A stretch of 64,000 bases of DNA from Pigmentiphaga sp. NML080357. Its GTDB lineage: Bacteria > Pseudomonadota > Gammaproteobacteria > Burkholderiales > Burkholderiaceae_B. The notes beneath the pieces were generated by a model. It was not told the DNA's origin. It searched no databases and saw nothing but the letters and a program-made list of their open reading frames with translations. The stretch covers positions 115,620 through 179,619 of the forward strand of contig NZ_NINW01000026.1 in NCBI RefSeq assembly GCF_002188465.1, read 5' to 3'. Position numbers and translations under genes: made by a program. Shown in pieces: positions 26,043-37,522 of this stretch (the stretch's first letter is position 1; each line of letters opens with the position of its first letter).

Positions 26043-26080
26043 CTTTGTAGTAAGCGAAGCGGACGGGACGAACCCGTCGC

Positions 26081-27232
26081 CTAGGATCGGGCGTCAGCCG
26101 CAGGGCTGACGGACGAAGACAGCGTACGAAAGCGCGGATCGCCACTATTATTACCCAGGGCAACCGGATCTGCTTGACTGGCCTCGACAATCGCACCCCG
26201 CAGTGCATCCAGGCCGCAACGCTCGATCGCGCTCACGAACACCCGCGAGATCGTACCATGCTCGTTGCGCTCGACTCCGGCCTCGTGGCGGCTTTGGTCG
26301 ATCTTGTTGTAGACCAGGATGCGCGGGATGTCCGCCGCCCCGATTTCCTCGAGCACCTTGTCCACCTGGGCGATCTGTTCGTCGCGCTGGGGGCTGGCGG
26401 CGTCCACCACGTGCAGGAGCAGGTCGGCGTGGACGGTCTCTTCGAGGGTGGCGCGGAATGCCGCGATCAGCGTGTGCGGCAGTTCCCGGATGAAGCCCAC
26501 CGTATCCGACACGACGACCGAGCCCGCCCCTTCGATCCAGATGCGTCGGGTAGTGGTATCGAGAGTGGCGAACAACTGGTCGGCCGCGTAGACGTCGGCG
26601 CGCGTCAGGGCGTTGAACAACGTCGACTTGCCGGCGTTGGTGTAGCCCACCAGCGAGACCGAGAACGCCCCGCCGCGCGCCCGCGAGCGGCGCTGCGTCT
26701 GCCGCTGGCGTTCGAGCTTGTCGAGCCGGTCCCGCAGGGTGCGTACCTTGTCGCCGATCATGCGGCGGTCCATTTCCAGCTGCGACTCGCCCGGTCCGCG
26801 CATGCCTATGCCGCCACGCTGGCGCTCCAGGTGGGACCACATCCGCGTCAGGCGCGTGGCCAGGTGCTGCAGTTGCGCGAGCTCGACCTGCAGCTTGCCT
26901 TCGTGGCTCTGCGCCCGCAGCGCGAAGATGTCGAGGATGAGCGCGACCCGGTCGACCACCCGCATGTTCAGGGCGCGCTCCAGGTTGCGTTGCTGGGCCG
27001 GGGTCAGATTGTGGTTAAACAGGATGATCTCTGCCTGGCCCGCCGCGGCCGCCAGGGAGATTTCTTCCACCTTGCCCGAGCCGACGAATAGTGCGGCGTC
27101 CGGCCGCGCCCGGCGGGCAACGATGGTATCGACGATATGCGCGCCGGCCCCTTTGGCCAGCATGACGAATTCGTCGGTTTGTGCCTGGAATTCGGGCTCG
27201 CCGAAATCGACGCTGACGATCAGCGCCCGCAT
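26081..27232 (-). CDS. hflX: GTPase HflX
   Basis: 383 residues from ATG 27232 (MRALIVSVDFGEPEF); the frame is open into hfq, with a TTG at 27286, but the conserved family start is at 27232. The N-terminal HflX domain (GSGKVEEI, LFNHNLTPAQQRNLE, GPGESQLEMDRR) precedes the G domain: GYTNAGKST, DTVGF and NKID. It is a ribosome-associated GTPase involved in rescue or splitting under stress. It lies directly downstream of hfq. Confidence 0.95.
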   Translation of the reverse strand: MRALIVSVDFGEPEFQAQTDEFVMLAKGAGAHIVDTIVARRARPDAALFVGSGKVEEISLAAAAGQAEIILFNHNLTPAQQRNLERALNMRVVDRVALILDIFALRAQSHEGKLQVELAQLQHLATRLTRMWSHLERQRGGIGMRGPGESQLEMDRRMIGDKVRTLRDRLDKLERQRQTQRRSRARGGAFSVSLVGYTNAGKSTLFNALTRADVYAADQLFATLDTTTRRIWIEGAGSVVVSDTVGFIRELPHTLIAAFRATLEETVHADLLLHVVDAASPQRDEQIAQVDKVLEEIGAADIPRILVYNKIDQSRHEAGVERNEHGTISRVFVSAIERCGLDALRGAIVEASQADPVALGNNSGDPRFRTLSSSVSPAADARS

Positions 27233-27266
27233 CAGCGGCCCGGCATTCCGGTTTGGGATTGGAGGA

Positions 27267-27503
27267 TTAGTCTGCAGCGGCTTCAACCTGGAAGTTGACC
27301 GGACGCGAAGGCACCACGGTCGAGATGGCGTGTTTGTAGACCATTTGCGTCACGGTATTGCGCAGCAGCACGACGTATTGATCGAAGGATTCGATCTGGC
27401 CTTGCAGCTTGATGCCGTTGACGAGGTAAATGGAAACGGGAACGTGTTCTTTACGCAGCACGTTAAGGAACGGGTCTTGTAGCAATTGCCCTTTATTGCT
27501 CAT
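27267..27503 (-). CDS. hfq: RNA chaperone Hfq
   Basis: 78 residues from ATG 27503 with RBS CAGGAG. Sm1 ([35 protein letters not shown], conserved Q and D) and Sm2 ([12 protein letters not shown]) motifs are complete. The C-terminal tail is very short ([10 protein letters not shown]). It binds sRNAs and mRNAs as a hexamer. The 163-bp gap to der upstream should hold its promoter; it contains small inverted repeats (for example TCTCA-GTTT-TGAGA) but no unambiguous hexamers. Confidence 0.98.
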   Translation of the reverse strand: MSNKGQLLQDPFLNVLRKEHVPVSIYLVNGIKLQGQIESFDQYVVLLRNTVTQMVYKHAISTVVPSRPVNFQVEAAAD

Positions 27504-27666
27504 TAGTGGGCTCCTGGATGTGTTTTTCTTGGCGGATGCCAACTCTGTTACTGTACCGGGTTTTCCCCAGGGAAACTAGCGAATCTCAAAACTGAGAAAT
27601 GCCGTTCCCTTTATATGGGGATGCCGCTGCATTCCCACAAGAGCACTGCACCCGGAAAATACTCGG

Positions 27667-29061
27667 TTACCCCGCCTTGTCGAGATAAGGATTCCTCGAG
27701 TTTCTAAACTCGATCCTCAATGGAGTTCCCTGCAGCAAGAAAGTTTCCCGGAATCGCGTTTCGAGGTATCTGCGATACGAATCCGGAATCTGGTCCAGCG
27801 CGCTGCCGTGAATCACAATGAGCGGAGGATTCTGCCCCCCCTGGTGAGCATAACGCAGCTTGGGCCGGAAAATACCCTTGCGCGGAGGTTGCTGCTGATC
27901 CACGGCGGCTTGCAGCGCCCGCGTCAGCTTGGGCGTGGAAAGCTTGGCGAAAGCGGCGGCATGGGCCGCTTCGATGGATTTCAGCAACGGGCCGATGCCC
28001 GCATTGCGCAGCGCCGACACCGTGTGCATCTTGGCGAAGGAAAGAAAACGCAGTTTGCGGTCGAATTCGCGCTTGATTTCGTCCCGCCGGTCGCTGTCGG
28101 CGCGGTCCCACTTGTTGATGGCGACCACCAGCGCGCGGCCGGTCTCCAGCACGAAGCCGGCGATGTGGGCATCCTGCTCGGAGATCTCGGCGCTGGCGTC
28201 GAGCATCAGCAGCACCACGTTGCTGGCCTCGATCGCCTGCAGGGTCTTGATGACCGAGAACTTCTCGACCGCCTCGAACACCTTGCCCCGCTTGCGCAGG
28301 CCGGCGGTGTCGATCAGGGTGTAGCGGCGGCCGCCGCGCTCGAACTCGATCTCGATGGCATCGCGCGTCGTGCCAGGCTGGTCGAAGGCGATGACGCGCT
28401 CTTCCCCCAGCAGCGTGTTGACCAGCGTGGACTTGCCCACGTTGGGCCGGCCGACGATGGCCAGCTTGATCCGGTGGTCGACGGGGTCGACCGGGGCAAA
28501 GCCCTCTTCCCCCTCCACGGGCTCGCCGTCCTCCTCGGGCTCGGGCGCGGCCTCGACCAGGCCTTCCAACGCGGTCTCGATCAGGTCCACCACGCCGTCG
28601 CCGTGGGCGGCCGAAATCGCATGCGGCTCGCCCAGCCCCAACTCGTAGAACTCGGCGGACGCGGCCGTGCGGGACATGCCTTCGGCCTTGTTGACCGCCA
28701 GCAGCACCTTGCGCCCGGAGCGCCGCAGGCGCTCGGCGATCTCGCGGTCATGCCCGGTCAGGCCGACGCGGCCGTCGGTCAGGAATACCACGGCATCGGC
28801 CTCGTCCACCGCCTGGACGGTCTGCTTGGCCATTTCCGCCATGATCCCGTTCTTGGCCACCGGCTCGAAGCCGCCGGTATCGACGACGATGAAGGGATGA
28901 TCCCCCACCCTGCCCTCGCCGTAATGGCGATCGCGCGTCAGGCCCGGGAAGTCGGCCACGAGCGCGTCGCGCGAACGGGTCAGCCGGTTGAACAACGTGG
29001 ACTTGCCCACGTTGGGCCGTCCCACCAGGACGACCACCGGTTTGAATACAGAGGGTTTCAT
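27667..29061 (-). CDS. der: ribosome biogenesis GTPase Der (EngA)
   Basis: 464 residues with two tandem G domains, each with [10 protein letters not shown] (about residues 13 and 205), DTGGF or DTAGL, and NKAE or NKWD, then a KH-like C-terminal domain ending near PYLDKAG. An acidic linker ([18 protein letters not shown]) joins the G domains. Essential for 50S assembly. It is 20 bp downstream of bamB. Confidence 0.98.
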   Translation of the reverse strand: MKPSVFKPVVVLVGRPNVGKSTLFNRLTRSRDALVADFPGLTRDRHYGEGRVGDHPFIVVDTGGFEPVAKNGIMAEMAKQTVQAVDEADAVVFLTDGRVGLTGHDREIAERLRRSGRKVLLAVNKAEGMSRTAASAEFYELGLGEPHAISAAHGDGVVDLIETALEGLVEAAPEPEEDGEPVEGEEGFAPVDPVDHRIKLAIVGRPNVGKSTLVNTLLGEERVIAFDQPGTTRDAIEIEFERGGRRYTLIDTAGLRKRGKVFEAVEKFSVIKTLQAIEASNVVLLMLDASAEISEQDAHIAGFVLETGRALVVAINKWDRADSDRRDEIKREFDRKLRFLSFAKMHTVSALRNAGIGPLLKSIEAAHAAAFAKLSTPKLTRALQAAVDQQQPPRKGIFRPKLRYAHQGGQNPPLIVIHGSALDQIPDSYRRYLETRFRETFLLQGTPLRIEFRNSRNPYLDKAG

Positions 29062-29081
29062 CGTCGAAAAAGCCTTGCTAC

Positions 29082-30260
29082 TTATTGACCGACATTGATC
29101 AGGGACAGATTGCCCTTGGAGGTCTGCACCAGCACGCCGCGGTCGGTCGGCACGGGCGGCGCCAGGATGGCGCTGCCGTCGGTTGCGATGCGGGCCAGCA
29201 GGCTGCCGTCCTCCCGCTGCAGGAAATGCACGTAGCCCTGGTAATCGCCCACGGCGATGGCCCGGCCGACGGATGCCGGCGCGGTCAGGCCGCGGTTCTG
29301 CAGGACGTCCTGCTTCCAGATGTTGGCGCCGCTGTCGAGCGCGAAGCCGAAGACCACGCTACGGTCATTGACCGCATAGGCGAAGCGTACGTCGGCGGCC
29401 AGGCCCGTCACGCTGGAAAACTCGCGCGACCAGGTCGAATTGCCCGAGCCCACGTCGAAGCAATTGATGCGGCCCTGGTAGGTGACGGCGCACAACTGCC
29501 GGCCCGATATGACCGGCGCGCCCACGACGTCGGCGACACGCTCGAGCTCGCTGGTGCCGCTCGGATTGGCTACGGTGCCTTCCCAGCGCACCGCGCCGCC
29601 GTTGGTCGCGATGGCGATCAGCTTGCCGCCCGGCAGGCCGGTGAAGACGTAGCCGCCGGAGAGCAGCATCTCGCCCGGCGCGCGCAGCGCCAGCGCGGGC
29701 CCAGGACGCTGGACGCTCCAGCGCCGGCGGCCGGTGTCGGCGTCATAGGCCTGGATCCGGTAGTCGCCGCTGCGCACGACGACCAGGCCGTCGCCCACCA
29801 GGGGCGGGATGGTGATCTCGCTGGACGCCTGGGCACGCCACTTGACCGCTCCCGTGTCATCGAGGGCGATTACCTCGCCGCGCGGCGTCGCCACCGCGGT
29901 GACACGGCCGTCGCTGCCGACGCCCGCGGACAGGTTGGTCTTGGTCGAGGTGCGCCAGATCTCGGCGCCGGTGGCCAGCGAGTATTTGCCGACCGAGCCG
30001 TTGGTGGTGGCGGCGTAGACGGCGTCGCCCACTACCACGGGCACGAAGCCGACCCCGGATTTGTTGCCTACCGATACGCTCCAGCCATTGCTGACCGGCA
30101 GCGTGGCATTGAAATTGGTCAGGGGAGCCGGCGGATAGCGCGGCTTCTCGCTGGAGAACAGCGAACATCCTCCGAGCGCGAGCACGGCCGCGATCGCGGC
30201 GGCCTGGCGCAGGCGGCGCCAGCCGAGGCGCTCGCCGGTATGGCGGTTAAGCAACTCCAT
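29082..30260 (-). CDS. bamB: outer-membrane assembly lipoprotein BamB
   Basis: 392 residues from ATG 30260, coupled to the upstream gene by TGATG and with GGAGGAG before it. A lipoprotein signal ([14 protein letters not shown], lipobox LGGC) is followed by an eight-bladed propeller of WD/PQQ-like repeats (for example [21 protein letters not shown]). It is an accessory of the BAM complex in beta-barrel insertion. The frame upstream of 30260 has no similarity and was ignored. Confidence 0.95.
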   Translation of the reverse strand: MELLNRHTGERLGWRRLRQAAAIAAVLALGGCSLFSSEKPRYPPAPLTNFNATLPVSNGWSVSVGNKSGVGFVPVVVGDAVYAATTNGSVGKYSLATGAEIWRTSTKTNLSAGVGSDGRVTAVATPRGEVIALDDTGAVKWRAQASSEITIPPLVGDGLVVVRSGDYRIQAYDADTGRRRWSVQRPGPALALRAPGEMLLSGGYVFTGLPGGKLIAIATNGGAVRWEGTVANPSGTSELERVADVVGAPVISGRQLCAVTYQGRINCFDVGSGNSTWSREFSSVTGLAADVRFAYAVNDRSVVFGFALDSGANIWKQDVLQNRGLTAPASVGRAIAVGDYQGYVHFLQREDGSLLARIATDGSAILAPPVPTDRGVLVQTSKGNLSLINVGQ

Positions 30261-30892
30261 CAAGCTCCTCCGAGGGCATCGAGTTTCAGTTGGATGGACG
30301 AACGCAGGTCGGTGGACGGATCGAGCTTGGCGAGCGCTTCCTCGTAGGCCTTGCGAGCCTCGTCGCGCTTGCCCTGCCCGGCCAGCACGTCGCCGCGGCG
30401 GTCCGCGTACAGGGCGGCAAAGGCGGCGGGCGGCTGCGAACCGAGCACGCCGAGCGCCTCGTCGTAGCTCTTCTCGTCCAGCAGCAGTCCGGCCAGCCGC
30501 AGGCGCGCCACCGCGGCCAGGGCTTCGTCGTCGCCGCGGTCGATCACCCACTGCAACTGGGCGCGCGCCGACTTGGCGTCGCCCGCATTCTGGTAGGCAT
30601 GCGCCGCCAGCAGCGCCGCCCGGGGCGCGTAGCCGGTGCCCGCGTACTTCTCGAGGATGGTTCCGGCCGCATCCTTCACCCGGGCCATGTCGCCGGCTTC
30701 GGCGGCCTTTTCCAGCGCCTCGAACTGGCCCATGGCGTTGGCCGCCTGGTTGCGCTGGTACCACTGCCAGCCGTTCCAGGCCGCCGCGGCCAGCAGCACG
30801 ATGGCCGCCACCCCCAGTATGAGGTTGCCGTACTTGGCCCACCAAGCCTTGAGTGATTCCAGTTGTTCCTGTTCGTCGATGTCGTAGGCCAT
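30260..30892 (-). CDS. YfgM-like membrane-anchored TPR protein
   Basis: 210 residues. A short cytoplasmic N-terminus (MAYDIDEQEQLESLKAWWAKYG) precedes one membrane segment (LILGVAAIVLLAAAAW) and a periplasmic all-helical TPR-like domain (RAALLAAHAYQNAGDAKSARAQL). This is the YfgM/DUF2133 architecture, linked in E. coli to the Sec translocon and periplasmic chaperones. The order hisS-yfgM-bamB-der matches the conserved proteobacterial linkage. Confidence 0.9.
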   Translation of the reverse strand: MAYDIDEQEQLESLKAWWAKYGNLILGVAAIVLLAAAAWNGWQWYQRNQAANAMGQFEALEKAAEAGDMARVKDAAGTILEKYAGTGYAPRAALLAAHAYQNAGDAKSARAQLQWVIDRGDDEALAAVARLRLAGLLLDEKSYDEALGVLGSQPPAAFAALYADRRGDVLAGQGKRDEARKAYEEALAKLDPSTDLRSSIQLKLDALGGA

Positions 30893-31017
30893 GCACGCCC
30901 CGGTTGATTGGATAATGGCAAGAATATGTCGCGGGCCGGCTGCAACCCGCGGAAACTCAAGAGCCGCAAGATTAACTGATACGGCGCCGTCCCGTATCCG
31001 GCGGCCGTGAAAGCCGG

Positions 31018-32316
31018 CTATTCCGACCCGCTGGCGACCAGTTCGTTCACCAGGAATCGCGGCAGCTCGGCCATCGAGACCCGGCGCTGGGGCACCCCCT
31101 CGGCGCGCAACGCCTTGACGCTGGCTGCGCCTTCGGCCATTTCGTCCTCGCCGAGGATCACCGCGTATTCGGCCCCGCTGCCATCGGCGCGCTTCATCTG
31201 CGACTTGAAGCTGCCGCCGCCGCAATGCAGGATCACGTCCAGCCCCTCATCGCGCAAGGCTTCGGCCAGCCGCATGGCGGCGCGGGCTGCCGGCTCGCCC
31301 TGGTGCACCACGTAGACGTCGCACTCGGGCTGGGCTTGCGCCGGCCGCGCCTGGGACCACAGGTCCAGCAGCCGCTCCATGCCGATGGCGAATCCCACCG
31401 CCGGCGCCGGCTTGCCGCCCAGGAGCGAGATCAGGCCATCGTAGCGCCCTCCCCCGCAGACGGTCCCCTGGGCGCCGAGCCGGTCGGTCACCCACTCGAA
31501 CACGGTCAGGTTGTAGTAGTCCAGGCCGCGCACGAGGCGCGGATTCACCCGGTAGGAGATGCCCGCATCGTCGAGCCTCTCGCGCACGCCGTTGAAATGC
31601 GCCAGCGACGCCTCGCCCAGGTAGTCGAGCAGGCGCGGCGCGTTGTCGGCCATCTCCTGCAGCGCGGGGTTCTTGGTATCGAGCACGCGCAGCGGATTGG
31701 TATAGAGCCGCCGCTTGCCGTCCTCGTCGAGCTGGTCCTTGTAGCCTTCCAGGTAGGCGATCAGCGCCTGCCGATGCGCGAGGCGCTCCTCGGCCGAACC
31801 GAGCGAGTTGATCTCCAGCCGGATGTCGGCCAGGCCGAGAATCTTCCAGAGCCTGGCCAGCATGAGGATCAGCTCGACGTCGATGTCGGGCCCCGCCAAT
31901 CCGAGCGCTTCCACGTCGATCTGGTGGAACTGGCGGTAGCGGCCCCGCTGCGGGCGCTCGTGCCGGAACACCGGGCCGATCGCGAACACCCGCTGCGGGC
32001 GGTCGTAGATCAGGTTGTGCTCGATGGTGGCGCGCACCATGCCGGCCGTGAACTCGGGCCGCATGGTGAGCGAATCGCCGTTCAGCGAGTCGGTGAAGCT
32101 GTACATCTCTTTTTCGACGATGTCCGTCACCTCGCCGATGCCGCGCGTGAACAGCCGCGTCTGCTCCAGCACCGGCGTGCGCAGATTGCGGTAGCCGTAG
32201 CTGCGCAACCACTCGCGCACCAGCGACTCCAGCCGCTCCCACTGCCCCGAATCGGCCGGCAGGATATCGTTCATGCCGCGGATCGCGGACACTTTCTGGA
32301 AATTTTCGTTAGTCAT
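31018..32316 (-). CDS. hisS: histidyl-tRNA synthetase
   Basis: 432 residues from ATG 32316. Class II motif 2 ([21 protein letters not shown]), the histidine-specific LVRGLDYYN, motif 3 ([10 protein letters not shown]) and the C-terminal anticodon domain are present. There is no normal Shine-Dalgarno; repeat copy e begins ten bases upstream of the ATG, so the native leader seems to have been replaced by the repeat. Confidence 0.97.
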   Translation of the reverse strand: MTNENFQKVSAIRGMNDILPADSGQWERLESLVREWLRSYGYRNLRTPVLEQTRLFTRGIGEVTDIVEKEMYSFTDSLNGDSLTMRPEFTAGMVRATIEHNLIYDRPQRVFAIGPVFRHERPQRGRYRQFHQIDVEALGLAGPDIDVELILMLARLWKILGLADIRLEINSLGSAEERLAHRQALIAYLEGYKDQLDEDGKRRLYTNPLRVLDTKNPALQEMADNAPRLLDYLGEASLAHFNGVRERLDDAGISYRVNPRLVRGLDYYNLTVFEWVTDRLGAQGTVCGGGRYDGLISLLGGKPAPAVGFAIGMERLLDLWSQARPAQAQPECDVYVVHQGEPAARAAMRLAEALRDEGLDVILHCGGGSFKSQMKRADGSGAEYAVILGEDEMAEGAASVKALRAEGVPQRRVSMAELPRFLVNELVASGSE

Positions 32317-32325
32317 TTTGGGGTA

Positions 32326-32412
32326 CCCCCCTACGCGCTGACGCGCGCCCCCCAGGGGGCGGCGCTGGCGGACCGGCAAAGCCGGATCCGCGGCGCCCTG
32401 GATCTAGTACGG
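32326..32412 (-). repeat. intergenic multi-hairpin repeat, copy e (inverted partner of f)
   Basis: Reads CCCCCCTACGCGCTGACGCG, then CGCCCCCCAGGGGGCG, then the GGACCGGC-AAA-GCCGGATCC stem, then CCTGGATCTAGTACGG. It is the same element as copy f (32482-32569) in opposite orientation. The two are separated by about 70 bp between ispG and hisS. Confidence 0.85.
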
Positions 32413-32481
32413 CTTTCCTGGTTCGTGCGCTGTTGCCACCGCTGGCAGCCAGCGAAGCACCGATGCCACAACCCAAGATAA

Positions 32482-32569
32482 CGGTACTAGACCCAGGATG
32501 CGGTGGATCCGGCTTTGCCGGTCCACCCGCATCGCCCCCTGGGGGGCGCCCGTCAGGGCGTAGGGGGGG
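32482..32569 (+). repeat. intergenic multi-hairpin repeat, copy f (inverted partner of e)
   Basis: GGTACTAGACCCAGGATGCG is followed by the GGATCCGGC-TTT-GCCGGTCC stem, CGCCCCCTGGGGGGCG and CGTCAGGGCGTAGGGG. It ends close to the ispG stop. With copy e it makes a long imperfect inverted repeat inside the ispG-hisS transcript. Confidence 0.85.
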
Positions 32570-33848
32570 GATTGAACCTTTTTTCTACGTAATCTTCCAC
32601 CAGCGCCTGGAACTCGCGGGCGATGTGCTCGCCCTTGAGCGTGACCGAGCGCTGGCCATCGATGAACACCGGCGCCACCGGCTGCTCGCCCGTGCCGGGC
32701 AGGCTGATGCCGATGTCCGCGAACTTGCTTTCGCCCGGGCCGTTCACCACACAGCCCATGACCGCCACGTGCAGGTTTTCGGCACCAGGGTACTTCAACC
32801 GCCACACCGGCATCTGCGCCCGCAGGTAGTGCTGGATGTCGGCCGCCAGCTCCTGGAACACGGTGCTGCTGGTGCGACCGCAGCCCGGGCAGGCCACCAC
32901 CACGGGCGCGAACGCGCGCAGCCCCAGGCTTTGCAGGATTTCCTGCGCGACCACCACCTCCTTGGTGCGGTCGCCATTGGGCTCGGGCGTCAGCGAGACC
33001 CGGATGGTGTCGCCGATGCCCTCCTGCAGGAGGATGCTCATGGCCGCGGTCGAGGCGACGATGCCCTTGCTCCCCATGCCGGCCTCGGTCAGGCCGAGAT
33101 GCAGCGGGTACTCGCAGCGCCGCGCGAGATCGCGGTACACCGCGATCAGATCCTGCGCGTTGCTGACCTTGCACGACAGGATGATGCGATCGCCGGGCAA
33201 CCCCAGCGACTCCGCCCGCCGGGCATTGTCCACCGCCGACACCACCAGCGCGTCGCGCATGACGGCCTGGGCGTCCCAGGGCCTGGCCCGGCGGCCGTTC
33301 TCGTCCATCATGCGCGCCAGCAGATCCTGGTCCAGGCTGCCCCAGTTGACGCCGATCCGCACCGGCTTGTCGTAGCGGCACGCGACCTCGATCATCTGCG
33401 CGAAATTGTCGTCCCGCTTCCTGCCCGCTCCCATGTTGCCCGGATTGATCCGGTACTTGGACAAGGCCTGCGCGCACTCCGGATACTGCGTCAGCAGCTT
33501 GTGCCCGTTGTAGTGGAAGTCGCCCACCAGGGGAACGTCCACGCCCATGCGGTCGAGCTGCTCGCGTATGGCGGGCACCTCGCGGGCGGCTTCGGCGGTA
33601 TTGACGGTGATGCGCACCACCTCGGAGCCGGCCAGCGCGAGTTCCTTGACCTGGATGGCGGTGGCGATGGCATCGGCCGTGTCGGTGTTGGTCATGGACT
33701 GGACCATCACCGGCGCGTCGCCGCCTACCGCGACCGATTTGCCCGCCCAGCCGATGCGGACCTGGCGGGTCGGCCGGCGCGTGGCGGGCCCCGCGGGGAA
33801 CGGGGCGTTGTCGCTCGAGGATTCGGCTACGGGCTGCGTAGGGTTCAT
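32553..33848 (-). CDS. ispG: 4-hydroxy-3-methylbut-2-enyl-diphosphate synthase
   Basis: 431 residues. A TIM-barrel domain ([35 protein letters not shown]) is joined to a [4Fe-4S] domain with CPGCGRT and the later CVVNGPGE cysteine. It is the penultimate step of the MEP isoprenoid pathway and needs low-potential electrons from a flavodoxin or ferredoxin. The last ~17 bases overlap repeat copy f. It starts 13 bp after rodZ and lacks a clear ribosome site, suggesting coupling. Confidence 0.97.
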   Translation of the reverse strand: MNPTQPVAESSSDNAPFPAGPATRRPTRQVRIGWAGKSVAVGGDAPVMVQSMTNTDTADAIATAIQVKELALAGSEVVRITVNTAEAAREVPAIREQLDRMGVDVPLVGDFHYNGHKLLTQYPECAQALSKYRINPGNMGAGRKRDDNFAQMIEVACRYDKPVRIGVNWGSLDQDLLARMMDENGRRARPWDAQAVMRDALVVSAVDNARRAESLGLPGDRIILSCKVSNAQDLIAVYRDLARRCEYPLHLGLTEAGMGSKGIVASTAAMSILLQEGIGDTIRVSLTPEPNGDRTKEVVVAQEILQSLGLRAFAPVVVACPGCGRTSSTVFQELAADIQHYLRAQMPVWRLKYPGAENLHVAVMGCVVNGPGESKFADIGISLPGTGEQPVAPVFIDGQRSVTLKGEHIAREFQALVEDYVEKRFNPPPTP

Positions 33849-33861
33849 GATGCGGAATACG

Positions 33862-34767
33862 CTATTGCAGGGTGAGCCGGGCCACGTTGTCCCGGCGATA
33901 CGGCGCCAGGTCGACCGGAGCGCCGCGCCAGCTCAAGTCTACCCCGTTGACGTTGCCGATCACGACACGGTAGGGAGCGCCGGACGGGTCGAGCGCATAG
34001 GGTTCGTTGGCCGGGATGATGCGCGAGACGGCCACGGTGCCGTCCGCGCGCCGGATCTCGACCCAACTGGCCTGTTTCAGGGTCAGCGCCAGGCCAGGCT
34101 CGGGGGCCGGCGCAGGAGCGGGCTCGGGAGGCGCAACCGGCTCCAGCGCGGGCGCGGGCGTGGCGGGCGGCGCCGCGGGCGTTTCGGCCGTAGTGGCGGG
34201 CGCCAGCGGCGTCTCCACCTGGATGGCGGTCTTGCTGCCGGCGACGTCCAGGTCCGTGGACGCCGATTGCTGGCCGAAGGAAAGCTTGCCCTGCTGGTTG
34301 AGCGCATAGCCAAGCAGCACCAGCGCCAGTACGGCCATCACGCCGCCCACCAGCCACGGCGCCAGGCGCTTGCGCCCTCCCGCGGCAGGCCAGGCGCGGC
34401 CGGACGATTGCGCCAGCGGGCTGGACAGCGACGATGCCTGCTCCAGCGAAACCGGATCGGCAACCTGCAACTGCGGCGACAGGGCCTGCAGCATCGGGGC
34501 CGGATCGATCTCGAGCAGGCGCGCGTAATTGCGCACGAAACCCCGCAGCGGCATGCCTTGCGGCAGCTCGGCCCAGTTTTCGTTCTCGAGTGCGCGGATC
34601 TGGCGCACGGCGAACTTCAGGCGGTCGGAGACATATTCCTGGGACCAGCCCCGCGCTTCGCGCAGGCGCGCCAGTTCCCGGCCCACGGACGACGAAGACG
34701 GCGCGCCGGACGCGGGCGCATCGCCACCCCGCAGTCCGAGCTGGCCGGTTTCGTTGTGTTCAGACAT
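33862..34767 (-). CDS. rodZ: RodZ-like cytoskeletal helix-turn-helix protein
   Basis: 301 residues from ATG 34767, which has AAGGAG seven bases upstream; an upstream in-frame start at 34791 is less likely. An N-terminal HTH ([31 protein letters not shown]) precedes a single membrane segment ([22 protein letters not shown]), an Ala/Pro-rich periplasmic linker, and a C-terminal DUF4115 domain ([20 protein letters not shown]). It links MreB to the cell-wall machinery and sets cell shape. The order rlmN-rodZ-ispG is conserved. Confidence 0.92.
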   Translation of the reverse strand: MSEHNETGQLGLRGGDAPASGAPSSSSVGRELARLREARGWSQEYVSDRLKFAVRQIRALENENWAELPQGMPLRGFVRNYARLLEIDPAPMLQALSPQLQVADPVSLEQASSLSSPLAQSSGRAWPAAGGRKRLAPWLVGGVMAVLALVLLGYALNQQGKLSFGQQSASTDLDVAGSKTAIQVETPLAPATTAETPAAPPATPAPALEPVAPPEPAPAPAPEPGLALTLKQASWVEIRRADGTVAVSRIIPANEPYALDPSGAPYRVVIGNVNGVDLSWRGAPVDLAPYRRDNVARLTLQ

Positions 34768-34824
34768 CGACGACTCCTTGTCAGGCCCCATCGCCGAAGA
34801 GGCCGGGCCGGCACCGCGGTTGCA

Positions 34825-36036
<1,212 letters not shown>

Positions 36037-36068
36037 CTCGGCCTCCTGGGGAAAACGGGCATCCGGGC

Positions 36069-36494
36069 TCAGCGGCTGTGGATGCTCAGTTCGGGGAAGA
36101 AGAAGGCGATTTCGACCTTCGCGGTTTCCGGGGCGTCCGAGCCGTGCACCGCGTTGGCGTCGATGCTGTCGGCGAAATCGGCGCGGATCGTGCCTTTCTC
36201 GGCCTTCTTCGGGTCGGTGGCGCCCATCAGGTCGCGGTTCTTCTGGATGGCGTTCTCGCCCTCCAGCACTTGCACGAACACCGGGCCGGAGACCATGAAG
36301 TCGACCAGGTCCTTGAAGAACGGGCGCGCGGCGTGCACGGCGTAGAAACGCTCGGCGTCGGTACGCGAGAGCTGCAGCATGCGCGCGGCCACGACCTTGA
36401 GGCCGGCGGCCTCGAAACGGGAAACGATCTGGCCGATGACGTTCTTGGAAACCGCATCCGGCTTGATGATCGAAAGGGTGCGCTCGATGGCCAT
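36069..36494 (-). CDS. ndk: nucleoside diphosphate kinase
   Basis: 141 residues from ATG 36494, with GGAG eight bases upstream. [15 protein letters not shown] opens the fold, and the phospho-accepting histidine is in the [12 protein letters not shown] segment. It equilibrates NTP pools. First gene of the long minus-strand core operon; an extended -10 element (TGATACAAT, minus strand 36551-36543) lies about 50 bases upstream. Confidence 0.97.
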   Translation of the reverse strand: MAIERTLSIIKPDAVSKNVIGQIVSRFEAAGLKVVAARMLQLSRTDAERFYAVHAARPFFKDLVDFMVSGPVFVQVLEGENAIQKNRDLMGATDPKKAEKGTIRADFADSIDANAVHGSDAPETAKVEIAFFFPELSIHSR

Positions 36495-36542
36495 CAAAAA
36501 CTCCAATAAAAACAAATACTTTGAGGGGAACTTAAACGTTAA

Positions 36543-36551
36543 ATTGTATCA
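36543..36551 (-). promoter_or_regulatory. extended -10 promoter element for ndk
   Basis: TGATACAAT on the minus strand matches an extended -10 (TGnTANAAT) about 50 bases before the ndk start. The -35 region is weak, as is usual with extended -10 promoters. Confidence 0.5.
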
Positions 36552-36707
36552 CGCCTGCTTGACGGAACGCGTGTCCGCAAACGCCTCTGAAACTTGGCGC
36601 CAGCCCCACTGGAAGCGGGCGGAACCCTGGGGCATACTCGGTGTCTGACACACCATGCCCGCTCGCGGGGCTGAACGAGCAAAAAGACCACAAGGAGTCG
36701 CTCAATC

Positions 36708-37409
36708 ATGAACGATCTACGCACCTCTCCCTTCGGCCGAACCGGGACTGCGCCCGGCGAAGTCGCGCGCAATCGCGTTTTGCGCAACACCTATTGGCTG
36801 CTGGCCCTGTCGCTGATCCCCACCGTCCTGGGCGCGGCCATCGGCGTCAACACCGGCCTGGCCCAGATCATGGGCGGCAGCCCCGGCATCACCACCGTGG
36901 TCTTCCTGGTCGGCGCCTTCGGCCTGATGTTCGCAATCGAGAAGAACAAGCACAGCAGCCTGGGCGTGGTCCTGCTCCTGGCTTTCACCTTCTTCATGGG
37001 CCTGATGCTGTCGCGCATGATCGGCTTCGTGCTGGGCATGGCCAACGGCGCCACCCTCATCATGACCGCCTTCGGCGGCACGGCGGTGGTATTCGGCACC
37101 ATGGCGACGCTTGCCACCACGATCAAGCGCGACCTCTCGGCCCTGGGCAAATGGCTGTTCATCGGCGCCGTGGTCATCCTGGTGGCGGCGCTGGCCAACA
37201 TCTTCCTGCAGTTGCCCGCGCTGATGCTGACCATTTCGGTCCTGGCCATCGTCATCTTCTCGGCCTTCATGCTGGTCGACCTGCAGCGCGTCGTCAACGG
37301 CGGCGAAACCAACTATGTCTCGGCCACCCTGGCGATCTACCTCGACATCTACAACGTGTTCGTCAACCTGTTGATGCTGCTGGGGATCTTTGGCGGGGAT
37401 AGGGAGTAG
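36708..37409 (+). CDS. BAX inhibitor-1/YccA-family membrane protein
   Basis: 233 residues with AAGGAG upstream. After a polar N-terminus (RTSPFGRTGTAPGEVARNRVLRNTYWLLALSL) seven hydrophobic segments are visible, with the family segments RMIGFVLGMANGATLIMTAFGGTA and a C-terminal LAIYLDIYNVFVNLLMLLGIF carrying conserved Asp residues. Bacterial BI-1 proteins are pH-sensitive calcium leak channels or FtsH-associated inner-membrane proteins. Divergent from ndk. The 3' end abuts repeat copies g. Confidence 0.93.
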   Translation: MNDLRTSPFGRTGTAPGEVARNRVLRNTYWLLALSLIPTVLGAAIGVNTGLAQIMGGSPGITTVVFLVGAFGLMFAIEKNKHSSLGVVLLLAFTFFMGLMLSRMIGFVLGMANGATLIMTAFGGTAVVFGTMATLATTIKRDLSALGKWLFIGAVVILVAALANIFLQLPALMLTISVLAIVIFSAFMLVDLQRVVNGGETNYVSATLAIYLDIYNVFVNLLMLLGIFGGDRE

Positions 37410-37512
37410 CCCCCCTACTCGCTGACGCGCCCCCCCCAGGGGGCGATGCGGGTGGACCGGCGGAGCCGGATCCGCGGTGCCCCCTGGGGGCGCGCGTCAG
37501 CGCGTAGGGAGG
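37410..37512. repeat. intergenic multi-hairpin repeat, copies g (compound)
   Basis: A complete minus-orientation copy (CCCCCCTACTCGCTGACGCG, CCCCCCAGGGGGCG, GATGCGGGTGGACCGGC-GGA-GCCGG) merges into a second terminal module in plus orientation (GCCCCCTGGGGGCGCGCGTC then AGCGCGTAGGGAGGG). The whole fills the gap between the convergent BI-1 and rlmD genes. Confidence 0.8.
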
Positions 37513-37522
37513 GATCCCTTCC

